Notes: a model not told the origin generated them from the letters alone. 64,000 bases of DNA from Yamagishiella unicocca (GCA_003116995.1 BDSL01000018.1:1224761-1288760), one strand, 5' to 3'. Numbered from the stretch's first letter, positions 32,301-43,876 are shown. Numbers and translations are program-made.

Positions 32301-35300
32301 CGGCGGGGATGCCGATCTCGTCGGGACGCTGCGGAGGGGGAGCGGGGGAGAGAGAAGGGGGAACGAGGTGTGTATGTGGTGTGGGGGGAGTGGGGAGTGG
32401 GGAGTGGGGAGTGGGGAGTGGGGAGTGGGGAGTGGGGAGTGGGGAGTGGGGCGCAGAGGACAGGGCTGCAGGCGCTGTGGGGACAAGGTTGGGGGAGAGG
32501 GAGGGAGGTGAGAGCGACTTCGCGTGCTGCTGGTAACCGCGGTGTACCGGTGTCCTGATAACTGTAATCCTAACTTTCCTCCCCAGCTCCACTCCCCCTC
32601 ACAATGCTGGGCGACTTCCAGGTCCTGGGCTCGGGCATTTCCTCGCGCCGCAGGGCGCTAGGGCCGTACGACTGGTTCAGCACGGCCTGGAGGGTGGAGG
32701 GGTGGAGGAAGGGGCGGGGCGACAGGGGGGGCACGTTGGGGGAGGCACATGGGTGGTGCTGGGTTGAGGGCCGAGGCCTGAGCCATGCGGCAAGTGGGGG
32801 TGGGTGCGGACAGCACGTGACGGCTCACGACTGCTGGATCCCCCTCCCCCCACATGCCCCTCCCCATCCGTGTTCCCCCCCACATGCCCCAAGGTCGACA
32901 TACGACCTCCGTCTTTCGTATCCTCACCCCAGTTCCCCAGCATGCATCTCGAAACGCCTTTCCCAAACGATTTTCCCTCGCATCCACGGGTCTTCCTTGA
33001 AACCCCACATGCCCCTCCCCCCCCGCCGCCGGATCCCCTTATACCCCCCCCCCCCGCCCCCCGCCGCCTCACGTCTCTGAACATCGCCCCCATGGCCACC
33101 CGCTGCTCCTGCTGCAGCAGCGAGTCGGTGAAGAGCGCTGTGGCGCTGTGCTGCAGCCGCAGCTTGTGGAACAGCCGCAGCGTCAGCGGGTCGCAGCACA
33201 TGGTGAAGCGCGGGGGGCTGACGGCCAGGCACACGCAGCGGGAGTTGGCGACCACGCCCACCGTCAGGCGTTTCTCCTGTCGGGTGGGGAGGCGTTGGGG
33301 CCGGGTGCGGGGTTCGAGGGAAACCCGTGGATGTCCGAAAAAATCGTTTAAAACAGAAGTTTTGAGATGCATGCGGGAGAACTGGGTTGGGGATACGAAA
33401 GCCGAAGGTCGTAATATGACCTTTGGCGGCTAAGCTATATCGGCTACGGCGAGACGAAAGGAAGCGAGGACCCCGCGCGACGCACGTAAACTGGTACACC
33501 CGGCCGGGTGCGGGGTGGGTTATGGTGGGTTACGGTGGGTGGGTTACAGTGGGTGGGTTACAGTGGGTGGGTTACAGTGGGTGGGTTACAGTGGGTGGGT
33601 TACGGTGGGTGGGTTACGGTGGGTGGGTTACGATGGGTTACAGTGGGTGGGTTACCAGGGGGGGTGGATTACGGTGGGTTATGTGGGGTGGGTTACGGGG
33701 GGTTACGGTGGGACAAGGTGGGGTTGGACACCTAATCGGTATCCGACACCAGCAAAGCACCCCTACTGGCTGACAGCACATACGCGCAACCCACTCCCAC
33801 TGCGCGACTGTGGACCTTCTAGAGTGACGCACCAGGGCCCCTGCCCCCTCCTCCCTTTCCTCCCCCACCGGCCCGCCGCCCCTGCCCCCTCCTCCCCCAC
33901 CGCTTCCCTCCGGCCCGCCGCCCCTGACCCCTCCTCCCCCACCGCTTCCCTCCGGCCCGCCGCCCCTGCCCCCTCCTGCCCCACCGCTTCCCTCCGGCCC
34001 GCCGCCCCTGCCCCCTCCTCCCCCACCGCTTCCCTCCGGCCCGCCGCCCCTGTCGGCGCACGCACCCGCAACAGGTCGTCCCCCAGCACCACCCCCGCGC
34101 CCCGCCTCCCCAGCACGATGCGCCGGGTGACACCGAAGCTGGGCAGCTGGGAGTTATTGGGCCCGCCGCCGCCACCGCCGCCGCCAGGGGCGCCACCCTC
34201 GGGGCCCCCGGTGGAGAATTGGCTGCGTGCGTGGGGGGGGGAGGCAGCAATTGAGTAAGGGAGTGGGGATTAGATCCAGTGCTGGCTCGGTGGGGGGGGC
34301 GCAGGTCAGGGTTTTAGGGTTTTACCGGGCTTCCCTCCCGCCCCTACGCAACACATGTCCCGACACCAATTGAGCAGCACAGCGTCCCTGGCTTCTTGCT
34401 TCTCAGTTTCCCCCTCCCGTCTCCCCCCATCCCACCCCCTTACCACATGCCTGCACCGCCCCACGCACCGCGCCCTCTCTCCGCCCGCGGCACCGCGTCC
34501 GCCCCACGCCCCCCCTCTCCCTCCTCCCCCTCCCTCCTTCCCCTATAAGTAACCCCTTTTCCGCTTTGTCGCTCTACCGGTCTGCCACCACCCCCGGCTT
34601 ACCCGAACACGCCCTTTGCCTCCCGGTGCTCCCCGCTGATGGTGGCGTGGGCCGAGGTGGAGGCGTGGCTGGCCAGCGCCTGCGCCTGCTGCGGGGTGGG
34701 CTTGCTGCCGCCCAGCGCCGCCATGGCAGCGGCCAGCGCGAGCGGGTCGGCGGTGTCGGGCAGGTCCAGCACCACCTGCACCTCGCCACTGACCAGGAAG
34801 TAGAGGAAGCCGTTCTCGCGGCCCTGCCGGAGGGGCGCGCGACCCACGGGACCGACCATCAGCGGGGTGGCGCATCGTAGTACATGTAATTTGTAATTTG
34901 CAATTTGTGTAATTTGTGCTCCGCTCCCCAAAGGGCCTCATGGTCATAGAGTTTGGGTTTAAGAATGGAGGGTTGCAACCCCGGCCCCCCCCCCAACACA
35001 CACACACACCTGGTGCAGCACCACTCCCCCCGGCTCGAATGTGACCTCCTGCATGTGCCGCGACAGCCGATACAGCTCCTTGAGCGGGGTGTGGCGGAGG
35101 AAGGGCAGCCGGCAGCAGCTGTCCACGGCCCGCCGTACGGAGATCTCGGACTGCGGGTCGGGCGAGCGGGCAGGACAGCAGTAGAAGGGTGAGCGGGGAG
35201 GCGAGGCCGGGGTTAGGGTCCAGGATGAAGCGACCGAGGGGCGGGGAGGAACGACGTTGCGCCCCGATCCCTCCGCCTCCCTGCCAGCGATCGTACAACG

Positions 35301-38300
35301 TACGACACCCACCCAGCCACCCACCCGCCTGCACTCAGCTTCCGCGCACACTGGCTTTCCTCACCCCCCACCCAAACGTCTGTTCTAAAGGTTTCTTTCC
35401 GGCATCCACGGGTCTTCCTCACCCCCCACCCACCTGCATCGCCATCGCCCTGTGGTACACCTCCCGGCTGACGTACACCAGCGCCACCAGCGTGTCCTTG
35501 GGCACCATGGCGGCGATGGACCGCACAGGCAGCTCCAGGTGGCTCGACCCGGCGCCCGCGTCCTGAGCCAGCCCCGCCTCCTCCATACACACCAGCTCCC
35601 TGGCAGCGGGCGGCAAGGCGGGTTAAGAGGGGAACCTTGTGAGCGGAAACAGGAGGAGAAGACGTCCTGGCTGGCGGGACGTCGCGTCAGCAGATGCGGG
35701 TGCGGATGGCGGGGGTGACATAAAAACCGATGACGCGAAAAGGACAGGATAGTTGGCGGCGCATGGTCGGCGGGCACCTGGTTTGTGCGGATGGGGGGTG
35801 GGTGGGTGAGTGGGAGGAAGGTGCCGGAGGGGAGAGGGGAAGGGAGCGGGTGGGGGGGGGGTCAGGGGAGGGGAGGGTGTAACCCTGGAAGCCCGGCCCC
35901 GCTGCCGTACCGCACCTGCCAGAAAAGGACTGCCACGTCTTGATGACGGAGATCTGGGTCCGGAGCGCCGCCAGCGCCGGAAGCATCTGGAGGAAGCTCT
36001 CCTCCGCCGCCGCCGGCAGCGCCGCCATGCCCATCGCCGCCGCGGCGCCGGCCTTGCCGCCGCCAGCGGCGGCCGCCGCCAGCGCCGCCGCGGCCGCCTT
36101 GCCGCCCGCCGCCGCCGCCGCCCTGCCCACCACCGTCGCCGCCAGGTCCTCCAGCGCCGCTGCGTGCTGCGCCGCCAGCTCCCTCATGGCCTGAGACTTC
36201 TGCAGCTTGACCAGCTTGTTGATGATCTCGACTACGGTGCGCCACAGCCGGCCTGAAGCCTGATCCAGGGATCCAAACCCGGGCGGGGGGGTGCGAAGAA
36301 GCACGGAATGGGGGTGGGAGTGGGGGTGTCATTCGATTGATCCGTCCTCCTTACAGCCGTCCTCACTCGCCCGGTGGACTACCAGTAACACCAAGGACAA
36401 CGCGCAGAAGCCCGCGCCCACGCGCTCCTAGCACACACGCCCTCCTAGCACACACGCACCCCAGGACCCCCGAAACCAAAACATCAAGGAACCTCATCCC
36501 CTCACCCACAGCGGCCAAAACCTGCCTCCTCCCCCCCTCCTCCCGCCTGCTCCTCACACCACACCACCCAGCCCTTCGCTCCCCACCACAAAACAGCAAG
36601 TACTACCCTTTCCTCCTCGATCGGCTCACCGGTATCCCCTCCCTCCCTCCCACCTCCCCCCTCCCCATCGCAACTCCCCATCCCTCCCGCCGCCTCACCC
36701 GTTCGCGCGCCGCCGCCTGGATCCCGCTCTCCAAGGCCCCCTGCACCCTGACCCCTCCCCCGGACGGGACGGAGGACGCCTCCGCATGCACGCTGAGGCT
36801 GCTGTCCGACACCATCGGCTCCCCGTCCCTCGGAGCCATCCCGGCCATGCTGGTTTCGGGGCTGGAACGGCTGTTGAGCTTCTCAGCTGTCGAGGGGTGG
36901 AGGCAGGGGTAGGGAGGGCGGGCGGGCCAATGAGGGAGGGAGGAAGGGAGGAAGGGAGGGCGGCTACAAGTGGGGTGGGGTTCAAGGTGGCCGCGCAGGA
37001 TGCCAGGATGCAGCGAGGAAGCTGCAGGCGACGCCAGGCGGCTGCTGCAGCTTGCGACCTGTGCGGCACAGCTAGGATGACCTGGTGGGCCCCTCGCGGC
37101 GCGGAGGTCGCCCCCACCCGGTGCCGTGTGCACCAGCCGCCGCATCCCAACATGCATACACACGTTTACCAGAGCAACCGCCCCCGTCCCCGCCCCTGGC
37201 CCCCAAACCACCACTGTTCCCCCAAACCATCACTCTCCCCCCCCCGCCGCCGGGATTTGCCGTGGATTCGGCCGTGGATTCGCGGATTCTCTTATCAAAC
37301 CCCCCCCCCCGCCCCCACCCGCGAAGCTCCTGATGGTGGCCAGCGCCGGATCCGCCGGGTCGCCCACCAGCGCCGTGACGCTGCCGTACACGACGCTGAA
37401 GAGGCACGTGTTATCCGTGGGTGTGCGGGGCAGCTCCGCTCGCTCCGACAGCACCGCCAGCTGCAGGTAGGACGCCAGCAGCTCGCGCACGGGCTGGTGC
37501 AGCGTGCGGTAGGCGTCGATCTGGGCGCGGGGGGAGGGCGGGAGGGGGGGGGGCCGCGAAGAGACCCGGTTACACGACACAGGGAACGGAAACGATCTAG
37601 TGCGGGGGGAGGGCGAGGTGTGTGCATGGAGGGGGGAGAAGGCCACGAGTGAGAAGGGTCATCGCCACACCGCCAGCACACCGACGCCGCCGCACCACCA
37701 ACACCAGCACTACCAGACCGACCGAGACCAGCCCCCCTCCCCTGCCGCGCCCTCCCGCCTTCTCCCCCTGGCGTGCCCTGCCCAACTAGAGCCGCGCCCC
37801 TCCCCCTGCCCCCTCCCGGATCCTGTCCATGTCGCGTAACCGGTATGTATGCGCCCCCGGCTCCTCACCCGTGACACCAGGGGCAGCAGCCGCTGGACGT
37901 CCGTGGGGGTGCGGTTCTCCGGCAGCTTGTCCAGCACGTCCTGTCAGGTGCGCAGGAAGGAGCGGGGGCGGGTGGGGGAGGGGAGGGGGCCGCAAGGGCG
38001 GGAAGGGGGCGGGTGGGGGAGGGGAGGGGAGGGGGCCGCAAGGGCGGGACGGGGGCGCGGACATCGGTGATGTCCCTGGTGAGGCGTGCAGTTCCGGCGA
38101 AGGGTGGGTGCTTCCAAAGGAGACAACAACCAGCAATGGAGGACTGACTGCCCAACGGAGACACCGAACTCCGGACATCAGGAGCTCGGCGGGACAAGCT
38201 ATTGCGCCCTCCGGCCCGTCCAGGTGTGCTTTTTATACGGGACCGGCGAACAGCCGGCAGCGGTATGCAGAGGGAGCTCGCCACCCCTGGAGCTCGAGCT

Positions 38301-38862
38301 CCCGCTCCCGCGGTACTCATAGCCGGCCCCGGCCGACCGCCGCGGCATGTCAGTTCAGGTCAGGTCCCCGGCCCCGGCGGCTCACCACGACTGGGTCTAA
38401 GACGGCCCCCAGCTGCTTCACCGTCCGCTCGAACTGGCAGTGCATCTGCGTGAGACGGCGGGGGCCCGAGGGGGAAAGGTCGTGACGGTCCCGGTAAGCA
38501 GATGTTGGGCAGCTGCAAGGAGATGGGGGGCTCCTATGGCCCGTGGTTCAGGAGGCGGGGCAAGAGGAAGCGGAGAAGGGGAGGTGAAGGATATTTGCCA
38601 GTTTTGGGGGGTTGTTTCCGTGAGATGGTGGAGGTGACAGGTTAGCTTTGGAGGAGGGTCTGTGGGTCGGTCCCTTCGCCCCTGGCAAGTCCCACGTCCC
38701 CATGTGCCCTACGCGAGCTGGAAGCTGCAGTGCGGAGGTCCGGTAACAGATTGAAAGTTCGCGGCTTACCCTCCAGCGTAGGAACGACTGCTGGACCAGC
38801 CTCTGCATGACTCGCGAGAGGAGCCGCCGAGCCCTGTCGAACTTATTCTTTTCCTCCTCCAT
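23309..38862 (-). CDS. Large signalling protein: two CNB folds, pseudo nucleotide-cyclase, disordered region, leucine-rich repeats
   Basis: The 27 exons run 38862-38770, 38445-38386, 37940-37869, 37520-37319, 36886-36699, 36259-35916, 35599-35434, 35150-35010, 34823-34603, 34222-34066, 33276-33073, 32686-32603, 32328-31966, 31798-31631, 31243-31193, 30795-30614, 30298-30151, 29751-29529, 29195-29019, 28795-28647, 28262-27865, 27585-25878, 25704-25616, 25202-25013, 24770-23955, 23674-23424 and 23363-23309. All phases agree (2,299 residues). The first CNB-like fold starts with PENRTPTDVQRLLPLV and VYGSVTALV; about 180 residues (Ala-rich, helical) interrupt it before it closes at about 375. The second (376-616) has LPFLRHTPLKELYRL and FLYFLVSGEVQVV. 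Residues about 805-1000 resemble a class III cyclase (WSDLAHRFG, MCAGMAIGGLF, HCSGQAHSAAQHL) but lack the metal-binding Asp. Residues 1022-1790 are low complexity with a Gln-rich patch. LRRs follow (about 1795-2298), with a large insert near 1990-2170. The last exon is the least certain. Confidence 0.82.
27661..27852. repeat. CCGAT/CCGAC pentanucleotide array
   Basis: Nearly 200 bases of uninterrupted ccgat units grading into ccgac units at both the right end and one internal point, in intron 27586-27864 of the CNB/LRR gene. Transitions of single bases in blocks suggest repeat-unit conversion or expansion. Confidence 0.95.
28265..28505. repeat. GGGCGGGGTGGGCGGGATG-type minisatellite
   Basis: Ten-base units gggcgggatg, gggcggggtg and gggcgaggtg alternate in intron 28263-28646. 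The coding-strand equivalent is C-rich. Confidence 0.9.
29312..29385 (+). repeat. Intronic repeat family A, acceptor-side (inverted to gene)
   Basis: Nearly full copy including the GAGATGCATGCTGGAGAACT tail, in intron 29196-29528 of the minus-strand CNB/LRR gene, head toward the acceptor. Confidence 0.85.
29837..29880 (+). repeat. Intronic repeat family B (inverted to gene)
   Basis: In intron 29752-30150 of the CNB/LRR gene, head toward the acceptor; a further head-only unit (gcgaggaaaacccgtgtacc) follows at 29892. Confidence 0.8.
30309..30365 (+). repeat. Intronic repeat family A, abutting an acceptor
   Basis: Its head lies about 10 bases from the acceptor at 30299 of the CNB/LRR gene, so the polypyrimidine tract of that acceptor is part of, or fused to, the repeat. 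Confidence 0.85.
30882..30939. repeat. CAC triplet array
   Basis: About 19 uninterrupted cac units in intron 30796-31192; they do not encode protein in the gene model. Confidence 0.95.
32388..32450. repeat. GGGGAGT heptanucleotide array
   Basis: About nine copies in intron 32329-32602. Confidence 0.95.
32896..33004 (-). repeat. Intronic repeat family A, longest copy
   Basis: About 110 bases including the far end (GATACGAAAGAC...GGTCG). Sense to the CNB/LRR gene, head facing the donor at 33072. Confidence 0.85.
33311..33428 (+). repeat. Intronic repeat family A, long copy
   Basis: Head 34 bases from the acceptor at 33277, and it shares the GATACGAAAG(C/A) far end with the copy at 32896. The next intron of the same gene thus carries the opposite orientation. 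Confidence 0.85.
33511..33720. repeat. GGGTTACAGTGGGT minisatellite
   Basis: Degenerate 14-base units (ggtgggttacagtg) in intron 33277-34065, next to a second, unrelated minisatellite. Confidence 0.9.
33850..34055. repeat. 42-bp C-rich tandem repeat
   Basis: About five copies of a unit with ccccctcctcccccaccgct and tccctccggcccgccgcccc, ending 10 bases before the donor (minus gene) of intron 33277-34065. Confidence 0.9.
35373..35428 (-). repeat. Intronic repeat family A fused to a donor
   Basis: In gene sense the exon ends CAG|GTGGGTGGGGGGTGAGGAAG and runs straight into the family-A head, so the donor consensus lies at the repeat boundary (intron 35151-35433). Confidence 0.85.
37253..37302 (-). 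repeat. Intronic repeat family D, donor-side
   Basis: In gene sense GTTTGATAAGAGAATCCGCG then AATCCACGGC, 16 bases from the donor at 37318. Confidence 0.8.
37552..37592 (+). repeat. Intronic repeat family B, acceptor end of a terminal pair
   Basis: Head 31 bases from the acceptor at 37521 of the CNB/LRR gene. Its GGTTACACGACACAGG is the inverse of the copy at the donor end of the same intron. Confidence 0.8.
37820..37845 (-). repeat. Intronic repeat family B, donor end of a terminal pair
   Basis: In gene sense CCGGTTACGCGACATGGACA, 23 bases from the donor at 37868; it forms an inverted pair with 37552-37592. Confidence 0.75.
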
Positions 38863-40772
38863 CTATTTATGTCTTTTATAACTTCTTTGTGGCAAAGGCA
38901 AACCCTGGAAAGGATGACCCGAACCGAAACTTAGTGTCTACCCTCTAGTCAAACTTGATTGTTCCATATGTTTGATTAGCGGCATATGAACGCGGGCAAT
39001 GCGGATTTTGCAACATCGAATACACATTATAGAGTATCTACAGCTCGAAGTCAGCTAGTCACAGTGTCAATCTAGGCGAGAACGCGACAGTATCATGGAG
39101 GAACGATATGCCGGCACTGGAGTAAGCTTGCAACTTGTTGGACAGCGCTTGCGGTGTGAGGAATGGTTGGTGTCGTACGGCTTGATTGGGTTGGATTCTC
39201 AGCGTCAGGTATTGCAGATGCCCAGGTGTCTGAAATTTACGGTATGACTGCCAGTATTATGCTGTACTTCAGTATGTGGGACTCGTCGCACCTCCGTCGT
39301 CAACCTCCCTAACCACCAGCCGCTACCAGCCGCTACCAGCCGCTACGCGCTACCCCTCGTAACATCTATTCCAACATCTCCAACGTTTATTGTTCGGCGC
39401 CTTGAACATAATTATGTCACGGAATCACTTTCTAACGTCCACGCGGAGCGATGGTGGACGTCCAGCCTGTGAACATGTTTCAGTTGTGGGCCAAGTCTCC
39501 GCAACCCATGCATGCTCGTCACCTATAAGTAGAAGTGCGTGTGGAACGTCCTACGACGCTGTTGCGGCAGTGTGATTGTACAGCCGATGCCCTGCGTCGG
39601 TGGCGGGATTCAATCCGTTCTACTAAGCGGCCGCGTACGTACCTCTCCGATATGGTGGGGGAGGTGGGCTGACATTCCTCCTGGGTTAGGTGGCAAGGGG
39701 AAGCACACTAAACACACGCAAATATGCTACGCTCTGCTGGCATATCATTTGCTGTCTTGCGGGCTGGCTGCTCGTTTCATCATGAAGGTTACGTCCATAC
39801 ACACGCTGCTGACCTAGTGGCGCATGGCAGGAGTCGTACGAAGCCGTTTTTTGCTCGCCGCCGCGCACTTTGGCGTCTTAAACATGAACATATTGCCAAG
39901 TAGCATTCTTCACAAAATGCGTCACAAAACATAAGGCAGCCACTTAACAATGCCAGACAGCGACCAGCCTCTGTTCATGCCCTGTCACGGTCCATAACAG
40001 CTTCCCAACGCCACTATGGGCCTTACAATGCTTGCGAATATACCAGACAGTACCAAACAGCTCGTCTTTACAGGCCGCCTCGGCCTAGACAACGCTCGCA
40101 CCGCTGGGGGGCCGTCTGGTAGCCTAACGATCCTAACAGAAACCGCTGCTAGGCGCTGTTACCCCCCTACGAATGGGTAGGGCCAATCAAGCGCATGGCA
40201 CGACCTGCACACCTCCAGACGCCGTCCAGGTGATGCAATATACACACGCAACAGCGTTTCGGCATGACGAAGAGATCGCACAGTGCGTGACGGTTGTTGG
40301 CAGCCCAAAGAGTCGAAAGTGTACAGAAATGCTGTGCTATGCTGTGCTGAAAACGGTTGCAAAGCATTGACGTACATGGGCACTAGTAGTAAAATAATGA
40401 AATTTTATTCGTCCGCGGAAAGAGCGAGCAGTTGGAGCAAAGCACAGCTCCAAACTACTAGACACATCCATCCCGGATGGGGTGCGGTGCGGTGCGGTCC
40501 TTTGTACGCCCGTTCTGCCCACGACACACTACACGCTATGCACGCCAATTCCAAGGCGGCGGCCGCCATTTATTCGCCACAGTCCGGGGGCCCCCGCCAG
40601 CCTCCAGGTCCGCTCTGCATCCTCACCTCCCTCGTCACACCTACACCGCATCCCACCGCCCATGTCCTCTCCTTCAGCTCCTCCAGCTGCCTACATTGCC
40701 ACAAGCATACATCTACACCCTCTTCCTCATCTGCGCTACGTACCCTCCCCAGTCCCCTCCCCGCTCCCTACC
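38863..40772. other. Intergenic: promoter side of the CNB/LRR gene and 3' UTR of the SVOP-like gene
   Basis: About 1.9 kb of more balanced composition. A triplicated 12-mer (cagccgctacca-type, 39318-39345) is visible. No convincing coding frame or RNA gene was found. Confidence 0.5.
40068..40072 (-). terminator. Candidate TGTAA polyadenylation signal of the SVOP-like gene
   Basis: On the minus strand TGTAA occurs about 700 bases after the stop codon, with a second copy at 40023-40027. Either could be used; long 3' UTRs of this order are normal in volvocine algae. Confidence 0.35.
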
Positions 40773-43700
40773 CTAAGGCCCTTGACCCTCCCCCGGCAAA
40801 CTCCCTACCGCGAGCGCCGCCACCCCACACGCCGCCGCCATGAGCCCCAGAGCCTGCGGCAGCGCGCCGCGCTGCGGCAGCGCCACCGCCACGAACGGCG
40901 CCGCCAGCGCGCCCAGCCGCGCCAGCGTGTTGGCCGCCCCCAGGGCCGAGCCGTGCACGCGCGGCGGGTACTGCGTGGGCGTCAGCACGTAGAGCAGGCT
41001 GAAGGCGCCCGTCACGAACAGCCTCGCCATCGTCACCGACGCCAGCGGCAGCCACCACGACGCGGGCGACATCAGCCACGCCGGATTCAGCCGCCGCCGC
41101 ATCGCCGTCGCGGCTGCCGCCGCCGCCGACCCTCCCGCTGCGGCTATCGCGCCGGCGTCTGGGGCCGGCAGGGCCGGCATGTTGCTGGCGGCGGCGGCTC
41201 GCGCCATGACCAGTGGCGCCAGCGCCGCCGCCGTGGCGGCGAGGCTCAGCGACACCACGCGGCGCGTGCTCCACCGGTCCACTGCCAGAAAGGCCCACGC
41301 CAGCGAGGGCAGCTCCGCCGCCGAGGCCGCCATCATGCTTAGGTACGCCCTCGAGGGCAGCACCAGGTGGGAGCCGCCGCCGCCGGGCCAGGGAATGCAG
41401 CTGCCGGCGCCGGGGCCGCTGCCGGCAGCGGCGGCGCCGGTGCCGGCCGCGCCCGCTTGCAGCCCCCCGCCGGCGGCCACGAACGGCACCAGCATCACCA
41501 CCCCGTAGTACGACAGCGCGCAGGCGAACCACGTGATCGCCAAGCGCCACGTGCGGCCGACCAGCTGTGGCCCCAGCATGACCCGGCCCAAGGCGGCCAG
41601 CTCGCCGCACCAGCCGACGGCGGGGGCCCCGCAGCCCAGGCACCGGTCCACCCGGCAGTGCTTACAAAGGGCCGGTGATGCGGCGCCGTCGCGGGACACA
41701 GCTGCCTCCAGCTCCAAATGAACCTCCACAGTGCCGCCGCCGGCGTTCCCGTCGACTTCTTGGCAGCCGGCCCGGCGCGGGGCCTTCTCCAGCTCCAGGT
41801 GTCGTTTGAGGCGGGCAGTGGTGCCGTTACGGGCGGCCGCTAGAGCCAGGACGCTGTGTGCCTCGGCCGTCCGGCCGGCTGCTGCCAGGTATTGGGGCGA
41901 CTCGGGGATGAGGGGCAGCGCTGCGAGGATGCAGGCTGGCCGGGGGCGGGGTCGGCGGGGATGTGAGGAAAGCCCGTGGGTCGGCGGTTGGGGGCTAGGT
42001 ATGGGGCCTGGGTATTGTATGAGGATGGTTAAGAATACCCAGCCAATGGCAAAGGTATATCGCCGATGCATGTTGGTCAGGATGGGGCCGGGGTAGGGGT
42101 GCCGTATGCTGTCCTCCAACGGCAGGGAAAACCAACGAGAGAGCGAAGCTTGGGAGTGGAGCAGGTGAACCCAGATGGGCCTGAGCAGGCAAGCGAAGGA
42201 TCCCTGTTGACCCAAATCATCGCCGAGGGACGCAATCGTGCCGTGCCGGCGTGCCGACGCGCCTTGCCCATGTGGGTCGGTTGGGGTGAGCGCAGCACCC
42301 TCCCATAAGAACGGCCCGCCGGCCCACGAGCTAGCAACGTCCCACGCACCCAAAGGCACCGACGACGCCGCCAGCAGCACCCGCCAGCCCCAGGCGTCCA
42401 GCAGCCATAGCGCCAGCAGCGCCTCCACGATCGTGCCCACACTCCACCAGGCCTGCGTACGGCATGTATGCATGTGACAGCTGTGGTACGGCAGTCAAAA
42501 TGTGGGGAAGGGCGGCGCGCGCGCATACGCGGCGGCGGCCTCCCGACCCGGGCCCCGCTCCTCGCACCCACCTGCAGCGCCACGAGAAACTTGCCCTTCC
42601 TGCCGCTATCCATGGGTATCCACTCTGCGAGATGGTGACGTGTGGGTTAGTTATGGGTTATTTTACCGCTCACCAACGGTGTGTTTGTTAGCCAGTGGTA
42701 TGTGTGCGTGTGTGGGAGTTGGGTGGGGTGGCATGACGCGGGGGAGCCTTGGTAAGACATGGCATGAGGCGGTGCGCCGGGGGGTACATTGCCAGGCAGG
42801 TACTGGTACCGGTACCACCTACAGCACGTAGCCACCAGAAATCCAGGATGCCATGAAAGTCTGTCGTGGCCCGCGTGCATGTTTTCCCCGCCCCGCCCCG
42901 CACCTTCCAGCAGCGTAAACATGGGCAGCACCCCCACGAGCCCACAGCCCACCAGCAGCCGCAGAGCAACCAGCCACATGAAGGTGGGTGCGAAGGCACT
43001 GGCGAGGCCCGCGCCGGCAGCCAGGCCCGCAGCCGCGCCGAAAGCCGCCTTCCTGAGCTCCACCCAGCATCCCAACCGGGCAGGGTCGACGAATGGGAGC
43101 AGCAAGGTCAACGACATGCGCGGTGTGGCGGCGGCAGCTGTCAGAGCATTCACTACTTCGTTCACATCGTTCACATCCAGAGGCTTAGAGCAATCTCCCC
43201 GCAAGCGGAAAGGACTTGGATCTGGGTCTGTGCGCTGCCAACCGCCAACCAAGTGACAACCGCTAACTGATATCGCCCCACGGCCGGCGCTGGCCCCCGG
43301 CGGCTTACCACCTCCTCACCTTCCCGCCAGGTCTGCCACTGCGCCCCAGGCACTCGACGCCAGCATCATGCCTGTGAACACCGCCGAGGCCAGCATGGAC
43401 TGGCCCTCCGGGGAGATATCCCACTCGCAAGCCACCTGCGAGGGACCGGGAGGGCGGGAGTTGGAGCTCTGTCGACGTTTGTTCGGCATGGTTGGCAAGG
43501 TGGCCCCGAGGTGATGTGGGTCGGGCCGAAAAGCTCGTGAGGCGGCCTAGACGGACGGCCTGGCTGCTTTCCTTCCGTGTGCCTCTACTTGCGGTCCCGG
43601 AGCCATTAAAAGTAACATAATTGCCCCTGTCGAGAGGATTTGGCGCCAGCCGAAAGGCCGGTTCCTAGCACCCGCGCCGCTTACCGCAGGTGCAAGGACC

Positions 43701-43876
43701 GCGACCAGCATCACCTCCATGGCATCACTCATCCAGCAGCCTCCCACGTACAAGAACAAACCCAGCTGGTGCGCACCAACGCCTACGGCCGACAAGGCCT
43801 GGTCGATCGAGCCGTGCTCTGCCGTGCTTGTCGGGGCTGGGAGCGAGCTGCCGTCGCCATCCTCCGCGGCGTTCAT
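40773..43876 (-). CDS. SVOP-like major facilitator superfamily transporter
   Basis: A 12-TM-type MFS carrier of the SVOP/organic-ion transporter branch, an integral membrane protein with unknown substrate. Six exons join in phase: 43876-43685, 43435-43320, 43052-42904, 42624-42572, 42452-42350 and 41920-40773, giving 586 residues. The assignment rests on the ordered family signatures: GCWMSDAMEVMLVAVLAP in the first membrane segment, CEWDISPEGQSMLASAVFTG, WGAVADLAGRR (the loop 2-3 motif), LRLLVGCGLVGVLP, EEWIPMDSGRKGKFLVALQA, then LPLIPESPQYL at the end of the N-terminal half. The central loop (about residues 250-300) is unusually long and carries a cysteine cluster (CKHC...CLGC...WC). The C-terminal half has GSHLVLPSRAYL, YPPRVHGSALGAANTLARLG and ends SLPGEGQGP. 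Candidate TGTAA signals lie about 700 bases downstream. Confidence 0.9.

Noticed and set aside
33850..34055. Possible proline-rich coding exon
   Set aside because: Regular 42-base non-coding repeats inside an intron whose flanking exons join in phase without it.
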